Assembly: GCA_017958015.1 (NCBI GenBank)
Contig: JAGDDM010000088.1
Span: forward strand, 1-12,717
Source: Abditibacteriota bacterium
GTDB taxonomy: Bacteria; Armatimonadota; UBA5829
Reading direction: 5' to 3'
DNA: 12,717 bases
A program made the position numbers and the translations under genes. The notes beneath the pieces are model-generated. The model did not search any database, had not been told where the DNA came from, and was given only the letters and a program-made list of their open reading frames with translations. Of this stretch, positions 1-6,979 are shown one piece after another (position 1 is the first letter of the stretch; each line of letters opens with the position of its first letter).

Positions 1-441
1 CTTGCCGCCGGTGTCGCCGCCCCAGACTCTGAAGTCGTAGCTGTTGTAGGCGTAAACCTGAACGGCCTTGTCGTTGCCGGTGGCGTACTCGGCGTAGGAG
101 GTCTTGTTCTCAACGTTGGCGGAAGGACAATGGAACGCGTCCGGGCTCTTCACGTACTCGTTGAAGAGGTTGGCGCCGGTGGCGTAGTCGAAATCCATTA
201 CGCCGGAGCCGCTGTCCTTGACAACGGGGCCCATAACGTCGGGATAGGCGCGGTTGTCTTCTTTGAAGGCCTGCACGCCCACCGACAGCTGCTGCAAATT
301 GGTCATGCACTTGCTGCGGTTGGCTCTGTCCTTCACCGAATTCATGGCGGGAAAGATGATTGCGGCCAAAATCGCGATAATGGCGATTACTGTGAGCAGC
401 TCCATAAGAGTGAAGCCGTTTTTGGGATTGGTTTTTTTCAT
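1..441 (-). CDS. type IV prepilin / pseudopilin, 3'-truncated by window edge
   Basis: This is a class III-signal prepilin, the structural subunit of a type IV pilus or type II secretion pseudopilus. The first 147 codons are present and the reading frame is still open at base 1. Residues 1-9 form a short basic leader ending in Gly9; the mature protein would begin at Phe10 (GFTLMELL), with the conserved Glu at mature position 5 (E14) and a hydrophobic helix to about residue 33. Cys45 sits in a KCMTNLQQL stretch and Cys105 in FHCPSA, so a disulfide in the globular head is possible (inference). The Cys-x-x-Asn-Leu pattern resembles prepilins of Armatimonadota, Lentisphaerota and Planctomycetota; their C-terminal H-x9-DG signature, if present, would lie off the window. 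An AAGGA ribosome site lies about 8 bases before the ATG. It is the last visible gene of the pil operon, 10 bases after pilD, whose product would cleave its leader. Confidence 0.93.
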   Translation of the reverse strand, partial: MKKTNPKNGFTLMELLTVIAIIAILAAIIFPAMNSVKDRANRSKCMTNLQQLSVGVQAFKEDNRAYPDVMGPVVKDSGSGVMDFDYATGANLFNEYVKSPDAFHCPSANVENKTSYAEYATGNDKAVQVYAYNSYDFRVWGGDTGGK

Positions 442-451
442 GATAACATCC

Positions 452-1312
452 TTATAGTAGTCCCAGCCACCACCGCGCGAGCCGCGCGATGACGGGCGAA
501 AAATATAAAACAAAGAACACGCCCAGCACCATGTACGGGCCGAAAGGTATGGGGTTGTACTCCCCCGCCTTCTTTCCCCGGCGTCTCGCGGCAATCAACT
601 GAATCATGCCGAAGACCGCGCCGAACACCACGGCAAAGAAGAATGACAATACTCCGTTAAAGTAGCCCAAGACGGCTCCGATACCCGCCGCCAGGCTCAC
701 ATCTCCCAGACCCAGAGCTCCCTCGTAGTTCTCGTCGTCTTTGTAGCGTCTCCGGAGAAAGAGATCGCCCCAAAAAGCGAGAAGGTAGAAAAGTCCGCCG
801 CAAAGGAGAGCTCCCACAAAGGAGGGAAAAAGCCAAAAGCCGGGAGTTATACCAACCATGTCGAGATCGCCGACAAAGTAGTGGTACACGTCCTTGGCGA
901 GACCGCAAAGGAGGCATGTGACCACCACGGAATCGGGGATAATCATGTGGTCGATATCGATAAAGGCTCCCGCCGTGAGAACCGTCACGAACACAAGGCA
1001 GAAAAGCAACTCAACCGTGGGTCCGAAGACGTAAAAAGCGCCGGCGAAGAGCAGTCCCACCAGAAGCTCCACCGTAAAATACCGGGGGCTTATGGGCGTT
1101 TTGCAGTAGCGGCATTTGCGCCCCAAAAACAAATAACTGAAAAGGGGCACCAAATCCGCCGGCCGCAGCCGAGTGTCGCAATTCGGACAATGGGACGGAG
1201 GGCGCACCACGGACTCGCCTATGGGCAGTCTGTAAATGCAGACATTCAGGAAACTCCCGATGGCGCACCCCAGGCAAAACATAATAACGACGCAAACAGT
1301 CGTAACAAGCAT
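452..1312 (-). CDS. pilD: prepilin leader peptidase / N-methyltransferase (A24 family)
   Basis: An inner-membrane aspartic protease that cuts prepilins after the Gly of the leader and, in bifunctional members, methylates the new N-terminus. It is 286 residues, normal for the family. The N-terminal domain has the GSFLNVCIYRLP signature (19-30) and two Cys pairs, C42/C45 and C67/C70, that form the cytoplasmic zinc site of the methyltransferase domain. The protease half has an FIDIDHMIIPD segment (117-127) supplying the first catalytic Asp and GLGDVS with D204 as the second. The usual GxGDxK ends in Ser here instead of Lys. About seven hydrophobic segments are evident. The ATG lies 3 bases after the pilC stop with no clear ribosome site, so translation is probably coupled to pilC. 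The substrate encoded next in the operon is the pilin at the window edge. Confidence 0.96.
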   Translation of the reverse strand: MLVTTVCVVIMFCLGCAIGSFLNVCIYRLPIGESVVRPPSHCPNCDTRLRPADLVPLFSYLFLGRKCRYCKTPISPRYFTVELLVGLLFAGAFYVFGPTVELLFCLVFVTVLTAGAFIDIDHMIIPDSVVVTCLLCGLAKDVYHYFVGDLDMVGITPGFWLFPSFVGALLCGGLFYLLAFWGDLFLRRRYKDDENYEGALGLGDVSLAAGIGAVLGYFNGVLSFFFAVVFGAVFGMIQLIAARRRGKKAGEYNPIPFGPYMVLGVFFVLYFSPVIARLARWWLGLL

Positions 1313-1315
1313 AAA

Positions 1316-2533
1316 CTAACCGCCGGAACCGGAGAGGTTTTCGATAATGGCGATAAGCGGGGAGAACATGGCGATAACGATGAAACCTACCATGCCGCCC
1401 AGGCCCACAATCATGACCGGTTCCAGAGCCGCCGTAAGGGAAGCCAGAGCCGCGTCAACTTCGTCGTCGTAGAAGTCCGCGATTTTGGTAAGCATGGGGT
1501 CCAGAGCACCGGATTCCTCACCGATGGAAATCATCTGAACAACCATGGGCGGGAAAAGACTGCTTCGGGCCAGAGGCTCGCCGATGCGTTCACCTTCTCT
1601 TACTCTCGCCGCCGTCTCCATAATGGCGTCGGACATAATCTCGTTGGAAACCGTACCGGCAACCGTCTCCAGAGCCTGCAAAATACCTACACCGGAGGAG
1701 AGAAGCGTGGCAAGGGTTCTGGAGAAACGGGAAATGGCCACCTTGTGGTTAAGGGTGCCGAAAACCGGGAGTTTCAGTTTGATAAGGTCGGTAACTCTTC
1801 GGCCGATTTTCGTCCGCTCGAATATTTTGTAACCCACAACCAGAGCGATGACGATGGGCAGAGCGATGTACCACTTGGTACACAGCCAGTCACTGGCGGT
1901 CTTGAGGGCCGCGGTCATGGGCGGCAGCTGCTCGATACCCAGGTCCGTAAACAGGTTCATAAAGCTGGGGAGTACGAAAGTCATCAAACCGATAACGACC
2001 AAAACCGCGAAGCACATAATCAGTGTCGGGTAGGTCATAGCGGATTTGACCTTTCGTTTAAGTTCAACGTCCTTTTCCATAAAGTCGGAAAGACGCTGCA
2101 AACTTTCCTCCAGAGCACCGCCGACTTCGCCGGCGTTGATAAGACCGATGAAGAGTCGGTCAAAGACCAGGGGGTATTTCTGCAGAGCCGAGGTGAGAGT
2201 CTGACCGGCCTCAACCTCCGCCTGAACGTCGGTCATAATGGCCTTCAGTTTGGGGTTCGCCTGCTGCTCCGCCAAAACGCTGAGGCAGCGCACAAGGCTG
2301 ACGCCCGCGTCGATCATGGTGGAAAACTGGCGGCACATAACGGCGATTTCCGCCGGTTTGACCTTACCGAATCCGCCGACGGTCTTCTTCGTCGACTTTA
2401 TCTGCTTCACCTCCATTACGGTGAAGCCCTGTTCGGTAAAACGTTTCCTTAAAAGCTCTTCGTTGTCCGACTCGGCGGTACCGTCCATAATGGTACCCTG
2501 AGCGTCTTTTATCGTATATTTAAAGTTGGGCAT
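1316..2533 (-). CDS. pilC: type IV pilus / type II secretion inner-membrane platform protein PilC (GspF family)
   Basis: Polytopic membrane platform at the pilus base that links the cytoplasmic ATPases to pilin insertion. The 405-residue length is standard. It has a short N-terminal region (MPNFKYTIKDAQG, typical of the family) and two copies of the GspF domain, roughly residues 65-190 and 270-395, each opening with a FSRTLATLLSSGV-like or CRQFSTMIDAGV-like helix. Hydrophobic segments lie near 170-195, 220-237 and 370-397. The C-terminal EPVMIVGLGGMVG stretch is characteristic. The ATG is preceded by a strong GGAGG (2541-2545) at 7 bases. It lies 24 bases downstream of pilT and 3 bases upstream of pilD, in the usual pilB-pilT-pilC order. 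PilC and GspF cannot be told apart by sequence alone; the adjacent PilT favours a pilus. Confidence 0.96.
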   Translation of the reverse strand: MPNFKYTIKDAQGTIMDGTAESDNEELLRKRFTEQGFTVMEVKQIKSTKKTVGGFGKVKPAEIAVMCRQFSTMIDAGVSLVRCLSVLAEQQANPKLKAIMTDVQAEVEAGQTLTSALQKYPLVFDRLFIGLINAGEVGGALEESLQRLSDFMEKDVELKRKVKSAMTYPTLIMCFAVLVVIGLMTFVLPSFMNLFTDLGIEQLPPMTAALKTASDWLCTKWYIALPIVIALVVGYKIFERTKIGRRVTDLIKLKLPVFGTLNHKVAISRFSRTLATLLSSGVGILQALETVAGTVSNEIMSDAIMETAARVREGERIGEPLARSSLFPPMVVQMISIGEESGALDPMLTKIADFYDDEVDAALASLTAALEPVMIVGLGGMVGFIVIAMFSPLIAIIENLSGSGG

Positions 2534-2540
2534 TAACGCT

Positions 2541-2545
2541 CCTCC
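2541..2545 (-). promoter_or_regulatory. strong ribosome binding site of pilC
   Basis: Read on the minus strand this is GGAGG within AAAAGGAGGAGCG, 7 bases before the pilC ATG. It is the best Shine-Dalgarno match in the operon and supports efficient, independent initiation at pilC. Confidence 0.85.
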
Positions 2546-2557
2546 TTTTACGCGAGA

Positions 2558-3694
2558 TTACCGGTTGACGCCGCTCGCGATCATGTTCTTCAACTCTTCC
2601 GGGTCCATAGCTCTGGCCAGAGCGTCCTCGAAGGTGATAACGCCCTTGGTGTAGAGCTCGGCCAGGTGCTGGTCCATTGTCTGCATACCGAAACTTCCGC
2701 CGGTCTGAATCATGGACTTCAGCTGGTGGCTCTTGGCTTCGCGGACAAGGTTGCGGATAGCCGGGGTGGCTATCATGATTTCCATACAACATACACGGCC
2801 CGGCAGCCCCGCTCTTCTCAAAAGCTGCTGACATATAACCGCCTGCAGGGAGTTGGAAAGCATGAGACGAATCTGTTCCTGCTGTTCCGCCGGGAAGGAG
2901 TCAACGATTCTGTCCACGGTGGAAGCCGCCGAGTTGGTGTGCAAAGTGGCGAATACGAGGTGGCCGGTTTCCGCCGCTCTGATGGCGTTGGCCATGGTCT
3001 CAAGGTCTCTCATCTCACCCACGAGGATGATATCCGGGTCTTCGCGGAGGGCGCCGCGGAGGGCGTTTGCGAACTCTTTGGTATCCTGTCCCACCTCACG
3101 CTGGTTGATGATACTCTGCTTGTGGTGATGGAGGTACTCGATAGGGTCCTCGATGGTGATGATGTGCTCGCTGCGGTCCGTGTTAATCTGGTTGATCATG
3201 GCCGCCAGGGTTGTGGATTTACCGGAACCGGTCGGGCCGGTAACAAGGATGAGGCCTCTCGGCTTCTTGGCAACCTCTTCCAGAATGCTGGGCAGCTGGA
3301 GCTCTCTGATTGTCGGAATCTTAACCGGAATAATTCTGAACGCGCTGGCCACGGTGCCCTTGTCTTTGAAGAAGTTGACGCGGAAACGGGCCAGTTTCTG
3401 CAGGGAATAGGAAAAGTCCAGTTCCCAGTTGTCCTCAAACCGCTGAATCTGCTCGTCGGTGAGAATTTCGTAGAGCATTCTCTGGGTGTCCGAGGCGGTA
3501 AACTTGGTGTAGTTCATCTTCTGGAGCTTACCGTCGATTCTGATAACCGGCGGCAAATCGGTGCAGATGTGCAAGTCGCTGGCGCCCCGCTCAACCATCT
3601 CGGCCAGCAAATGATCGATATGTATCTCTTCAAGCGACATGGGGCCGCTTGCTCTTTGTGTACCGGCTTCTCCCGGTTTGCGCTGTTCAGCCAA
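2558..3694 (-). CDS. pilT: pilus retraction ATPase PilT
   Basis: Hexameric cytoplasmic ATPase of the secretion superfamily that powers disassembly of type IV pili and so twitching motility. It has 378 residues. An N-terminal PAS-like region (about 20-115) has the family phrase ASDLHI followed by PPVIRIDGKL; the RecA-like domain has Walker A GPTGSGKST with Lys159, Asp-box EDPIEYLHH, Walker B DPDIILVGEMRD, and the His box TGHLVFATLHTNSA. The C-terminal phrases AIRNLVREAKSHQ and GMQTMDQHLAELY are specific to PilT rather than PilB. The start is TTG: GGAGGA lies 6 bases upstream, while the first in-frame ATG (residue 19, position 3640) has no ribosome site. The N-terminus is therefore about 20 residues longer than typical PilT. 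It lies between pilB and pilC; a 14-base palindrome fills part of the gap to pilB. PilU is the alternative but the operon position fits PilT. Confidence 0.96.
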   Translation of the reverse strand: MAEQRKPGEAGTQRASGPMSLEEIHIDHLLAEMVERGASDLHICTDLPPVIRIDGKLQKMNYTKFTASDTQRMLYEILTDEQIQRFEDNWELDFSYSLQKLARFRVNFFKDKGTVASAFRIIPVKIPTIRELQLPSILEEVAKKPRGLILVTGPTGSGKSTTLAAMINQINTDRSEHIITIEDPIEYLHHHKQSIINQREVGQDTKEFANALRGALREDPDIILVGEMRDLETMANAIRAAETGHLVFATLHTNSAASTVDRIVDSFPAEQQEQIRLMLSNSLQAVICQQLLRRAGLPGRVCCMEIMIATPAIRNLVREAKSHQLKSMIQTGGSFGMQTMDQHLAELYTKGVITFEDALARAMDPEELKNMIASGVNR

Positions 3695-3700
3695 AATTGT

Positions 3701-3706
3701 TCCTCC
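3701..3706 (-). promoter_or_regulatory. ribosome binding site fixing the TTG start of pilT
   Basis: GGAGGA on the minus strand, 6 bases before the TTG at 3692-3694. No comparable motif precedes the later in-frame ATG at 3638-3640, so this site decides the start. Confidence 0.8.
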
Positions 3707-3721
3707 GAATTAGCGTCTTAT

Positions 3722-3735
3722 GCGGATATATCCGC
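3722..3735. repeat. 14-base perfect palindrome between pilB and pilT
   Basis: GCGGATATATCCGC is identical to its own reverse complement. It sits in the 58-base gap after the pilB stop and before the pilT ribosome site. No T-run follows on the minus strand, so it is not an intrinsic terminator. In RNA it could fold as a short hairpin affecting processing or stability; as DNA it could bind a dimeric regulator. Function is unknown. Confidence 0.6.
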
Positions 3736-3752
3736 GAAAGTAAAAATATGTA

Positions 3753-5567
3753 TCAGTCCTGACCGGCGGTAAATACAACTCTCATAACCTCGTCGAGAGT
3801 GGTAAGTCCGTTCAGAGCCTTTTCCAAACCGTCTTCTCTGAGCTCGTGCATGGAGTTGGCCTTCGCCGCTTCTCTGAGGTCCGCCAGCGGCGCGTGGCGG
3901 ACGACGAGTTCGCGGATTTCGTCGTTGACTCTCATGAGCTCGTAAATACCGAGACGTCCCTTGTAGCCGGTGCGCTTGCAGTGGTCGCAGCCCTCGCCAC
4001 GGTAGACCGTGACAACCTCGTCGGGACTCTGGGGTCTGTAACCGAACTTCCGGAGCTCGGTGGCGGGAACCTCATAGGGAACCTTGCACTTGGGGCAAAT
4101 CTTTCGGGCAAGTCTCTGGGCCAGACAGGCCGTAACCGTAGCGGAAATGAGGAAGGGCTCCACGCCCATATCCACAAGTCTCGTAACCGCCGACGGAGCG
4201 TCGTTGGTGTGGAGGGTGGAGAGAACGAAGTGGCCCGTAAGCGCCGCCTCTACACCGATACTGGCGGTTTCGAGGTCTCTCATTTCACCTACCATGATGA
4301 TATCCGGGTCCTGGCGGAGGAAACATCTCATAGCGGAAGCGAAAGTAAGACCCGCTTTGGTGTGCACCTGAACCTGGGAGATACCGGAAAGCTGGTACTC
4401 AACAGGGTCCTCGATGGTGATGATGTTCTTCTCCACGGAGTTGAGTCTGTGCAAAATGGAATAAAGGGTTGTGGTCTTGCCGGAACCGGTAGGTCCGGTG
4501 GTAAGGAACATACCGTTCGGCTGGGACACGATTTCTTCCAGCTGGGACTGGACTTCCTGGGTGAAACCCAACTGACTGAGACCGATGAGAACGTTGCCCT
4601 TATCGAGAATTCTCATAACGATTTTCTCGCCGTGGACCGTAGGCAGACAGGAAACGCGAAGGTCGTAGTCCTTGTTGTTCCATCTGATGGGGATACGTCC
4701 GTCCTGAGGAACTCTCCGTTCGGCGATGTTCATATCGGACATAATCTTAAATCTGGAGATAAGAGGCTTGTCCACGTACTTCGGCAGGGGCATAACCTCG
4801 TGCAAAACGCCGTCGATTCGGTAGCGGACCCGGAGGGATTTTCTGTCCGGCTCCACGTGGATATCCGAAGCGCCGTCCTGAATGGCCTGCTGGATAATGG
4901 TGTAGGCGATGCGGATGATAGGCGCGTCCTCCGCGGCCTCCTTCATGGCGTCGGTGTCGTCGTCGGCTATTTCTTCTCTGGCGCCCAAACCGGCGATAGC
5001 CTGGCGAACGTCGGCGGAAAGTCCGGAGTTTCCGGCGGCGGCGGGAACGCCGCCCATGGGAACGGGAACGTTGCTCTCACCGGCGGGAGCCGCGGGGTTG
5101 TCCCCCACGGGAACCGGAACGCTGGCGGCGGAGGCGTATATTCTGTCCGCCACTTCTTTGATTTCCGCTTCCGCAGCCATGGCCGCCACAATCTGCTGGG
5201 CCTTGGTGGCTATTTTGATGTCCTGAATCGCCATGGGGCTCGGGGGCTCGGAAACGGCGATGAGAAGCTTGTTGCCGCTTCTGCCGATGGCTATAAACTT
5301 ATGCTTTTCCGCGATGGTCCGGGGAACGGACAGCACCGCAGCCTCGTCGATCTTGGTGGAAGAGAGATCCGCGAAGCGCAAACCCGCCGCTTCCGCTCTG
5401 GCGGCGGCAACCGCCTTCTCCGAGGCAAACCCCAGGTCGGAAATTATCTGATAAAGCTCACCCTTTGCGGTCAGCTGAGTTTTCTTGGCCTCATCGAGCT
5501 GCTCCGGGGTTATGATTTTTTTGGCGATGAGAATCTCGCCGATGTCTTTTTTGGTTGTAAATGCCAT
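3753..5567 (-). CDS. pilB: pilus extension ATPase PilB (GspE/PulE family)
   Basis: Cytoplasmic hexameric ATPase that drives pilin polymerisation. From the chosen ATG it is 604 residues, normal for PilB with an N-terminal MshEN domain. Order: MshEN/T2SSE-N (about 5-145, starting TKKDIGEILIAKKIITPEQLDEA); a Pro/Ala/Gly-rich linker (about 146-185) with two PVPVG/PVPMG-like repeats; N2 domain (ASDIHVEPD, RIDG); RecA-like ATPase with Walker A GPTGSGKTTT (Lys364), EDPVEYQ, DPDIIMVGEMRD and GHFVLSTLHTND. A four-Cys zinc site, C491/C494 and C527/C530, is typical of PilB/GspE and absent from PilT. An upstream GTG at 5571-5573 is in frame, but GGAG at 5575-5578 is only one base from it and seven from the ATG at 5567, so the ATG is preferred. 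The gene follows aroE by 37 bases. GspE is the alternative name; pilT next door favours PilB. Confidence 0.96.
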   Translation of the reverse strand: MAFTTKKDIGEILIAKKIITPEQLDEAKKTQLTAKGELYQIISDLGFASEKAVAAARAEAAGLRFADLSSTKIDEAAVLSVPRTIAEKHKFIAIGRSGNKLLIAVSEPPSPMAIQDIKIATKAQQIVAAMAAEAEIKEVADRIYASAASVPVPVGDNPAAPAGESNVPVPMGGVPAAAGNSGLSADVRQAIAGLGAREEIADDDTDAMKEAAEDAPIIRIAYTIIQQAIQDGASDIHVEPDRKSLRVRYRIDGVLHEVMPLPKYVDKPLISRFKIMSDMNIAERRVPQDGRIPIRWNNKDYDLRVSCLPTVHGEKIVMRILDKGNVLIGLSQLGFTQEVQSQLEEIVSQPNGMFLTTGPTGSGKTTTLYSILHRLNSVEKNIITIEDPVEYQLSGISQVQVHTKAGLTFASAMRCFLRQDPDIIMVGEMRDLETASIGVEAALTGHFVLSTLHTNDAPSAVTRLVDMGVEPFLISATVTACLAQRLARKICPKCKVPYEVPATELRKFGYRPQSPDEVVTVYRGEGCDHCKRTGYKGRLGIYELMRVNDEIRELVVRHAPLADLREAAKANSMHELREDGLEKALNGLTTLDEVMRVVFTAGQD

Positions 5568-5574
5568 TTGCACA

Positions 5575-5578
5575 CTCC
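5575..5578 (-). promoter_or_regulatory. ribosome binding site fixing the ATG start of pilB
   Basis: GGAG on the minus strand, 7 bases from ATG (5565-5567) but only 1 base from the in-frame GTG (5571-5573). The spacing rules out the GTG as the main start. Confidence 0.75.
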
Positions 5579-5580
5579 GA

Positions 5581-5594
5581 ACGGCTTACGCCGT
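5581..5594 (-). repeat. short hairpin before the pilB ribosome site
   Basis: On the minus strand ACGGC-GTAA-GCCGT forms a 5-bp stem capped by a GNRA-type tetraloop, ending two bases before the GGAG of pilB. It could stabilise the processed pilB message or tune initiation. The stem is short and may be chance. Confidence 0.4.
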
Positions 5595-5604
5595 GATTAC
5601 CGAA

Positions 5605-6429
5605 TCAAAACAACGCGATTGACGCCGCCTCGAACATGAGCTCAAGGGGCGGTCTTTTTCCCGTCCAGGAAACAAAGGACAAAGCCGCCTGGTTCACAAG
5701 CATTCCCAAGCCGTTTGCCGTTGCCGCGCCGACGCTTTCCGCCTCCCGCATAAGGCGGGTGCGGGGCGGATTGTATATAATATCGTAAACTCCCAAGTCT
5801 TTCCTCAAATAGGAGCCCTCCAAGGGGGTCTCCTCCGGATGTATCATTCCCACGCTGGTGGTGTTGATGACGAAATCCGAATTATTTACGGAGTCACTTA
5901 TATTATAACCTATTTCGACAAAAATATCATCGAAACTCCGCCGAAGCATTGATTTAATACTCTCCGCTTTCTCCGAGGTGCGGTTCACGATGGTGATTCC
6001 GCAGCCCGCCGCGGCCAGAGAATAGGCAACGGACCTCGCCGCGCCGCCGGCCCCCAAAAGGAGCGCTCTCTTGCCCCGAACGGGACCGAAAATCATCTCG
6101 AAATCCCGCAAAAAACCTTCGCCGTCGGTGGTATCGCCGATAAGCACGCCGTTATCGTTGATGATTGTGTTCACCGAACCGGTGGCCTCGGACCGGGGAG
6201 TGAGTTTGTCCAAAAACTCTATAACCCGTTCTTTGTGAGGCACGGTGACGTTCATGCCCCGAATGTCCAGGGCTCTCATGCCCCGCACCGCGTCGCCCAC
6301 ACGCTCCGGCGTTACCCTGAAAGGCAGATATTCGTAATCCAGCCCAAGGGCCTCGATGGCCGCGGTGTGTATGGCGGGTGATACGGAGTGGGCTATGGGA
6401 TCCCCCATTACGCCCAAGAGTCTTTTCAT
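5605..6429 (-). CDS. aroE: shikimate dehydrogenase (NADP+)
   Basis: Catalyses NADPH-dependent reduction of 3-dehydroshikimate to shikimate, the fourth step of the chorismate pathway, in the cytoplasm. From the chosen ATG it is 275 codons with the stop (274 residues), the usual length. The substrate site shows SVSPAIH (15-21), the NVTVPHK loop with catalytic Lys66, Asn87 in GSVNTI, and Asp102 in GDTTDGEGF; K66 and D102 match the catalytic pair of characterised enzymes. The nucleotide-binding fold has GAGGAARS (126-133) and NRT (149-151), the NADP-preferring clamp. The C-terminal DIIYNPPRTRLM and NGLGMLVNQAA motifs are also in place. A TTG directly before the ATG is possible, but the AGG at 6438-6440 is 8 bases from the ATG and 5 from the TTG. 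It lies between yqeG and pilB. Confidence 0.97.
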   Translation of the reverse strand: MKRLLGVMGDPIAHSVSPAIHTAAIEALGLDYEYLPFRVTPERVGDAVRGMRALDIRGMNVTVPHKERVIEFLDKLTPRSEATGSVNTIINDNGVLIGDTTDGEGFLRDFEMIFGPVRGKRALLLGAGGAARSVAYSLAAAGCGITIVNRTSEKAESIKSMLRRSFDDIFVEIGYNISDSVNNSDFVINTTSVGMIHPEETPLEGSYLRKDLGVYDIIYNPPRTRLMREAESVGAATANGLGMLVNQAALSFVSWTGKRPPLELMFEAASIALF

Positions 6430-6457
6430 CAACGATACCTATTTTGACGCTTTCACC

Positions 6458-6474
6458 GGCGGAATTGTTCCGCC
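6458..6474 (-). repeat. 7-bp hairpin in the yqeG-aroE gap
   Basis: GGCGGAA and TTCCGCC are separated by three bases, giving a strong stem in the 52-base gap. On the minus strand it is not followed by a T-run (GGTGAAAGC follows), so it does not look like an intrinsic terminator. RNA processing or stability is the more likely role. Confidence 0.55.
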
Positions 6475-6481
6475 CGACGTC

Positions 6482-6979
6482 CTATTTATACTCTAGTCCC
6501 GATTTCTTCATTATCCGCCGCTCGAAAAAGCGGCTTATCTTTGTTCCCCAAAATTCTTTCTTGTCCACGGGCCTGACAAGCACCGTCAAACAGCCGGCTC
6601 GGTTGCCGCCCTTGATGTCCGTCATGAGCTGGTCGCCCACGGCGGCGCACTCCTCGAGCTTGCAACCCAGGATGTCCGCGCCCCGTTTGAACCCGCCCCG
6701 AAGGGGTTTCCAAGCGGAGTATATGCTCTCCACCCCCATGTCGGCGGCTATCTTCCGCAGCCGTCTCGGGTTGTGGGTGTTGGACACTATGCATATGCCC
6801 ACGCCCCCGGCTCTGACTTTCGCAGCCCATTGCCTGACTTCCTCGGATACAACGGAATCTTTCCAGGGCAGGAGAGTGTTGTCAAGGTCAATCAATATGC
6901 CCTTAACCCCCAGCTCCGCCGGGTCGATGTCCGTCACCTTAGCGGCCACAACATCCGGAATATAAACGTTCCCGCTCAT
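6482..6979 (-). CDS. yqeG: YqeG-family HAD IIIA phosphatase
   Basis: Small HAD-superfamily hydrolase of 165 residues, the size expected for YqeG. Motif I is DLDNTLLPW with nucleophile Asp31 and general acid Asp33; motif II is the Ser of IVSNTHNPRR; a Lys lies in KPLRGG (motif III); motif IV is GDQLMTDIKGGNRAGC with acidic residues for magnesium. There is no cap domain, as usual in subclass III. The physiological substrate is not firmly established; relatives include mitochondrial phosphatidylglycerophosphate phosphatase (GEP4/PTPMT-like role), so a lipid phosphate is possible but is inference. The ATG overlaps the mltG stop (ATGA), implying translational coupling. yqeG next to aroE is a familiar arrangement in Bacillota. 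Confidence 0.93.
   Translation of the reverse strand: MSGNVYIPDVVAAKVTDIDPAELGVKGILIDLDNTLLPWKDSVVSEEVRQWAAKVRAGGVGICIVSNTHNPRRLRKIAADMGVESIYSAWKPLRGGFKRGADILGCKLEECAAVGDQLMTDIKGGNRAGCLTVLVRPVDKKEFWGTKISRFFERRIMKKSGLEYK

Noticed and set aside
881..5639. Very long open frames on the plus strand opposite pilC, pilT and pilB (881-2452, 2666-3772, 3846-5639)
   Set aside because: They mirror genes with clear family motifs. Their products are low-complexity, rich in His, Gly, Asn and Arg, and show no domain. They stay open because the real genes rarely use TTA, CTA or TCA codons.
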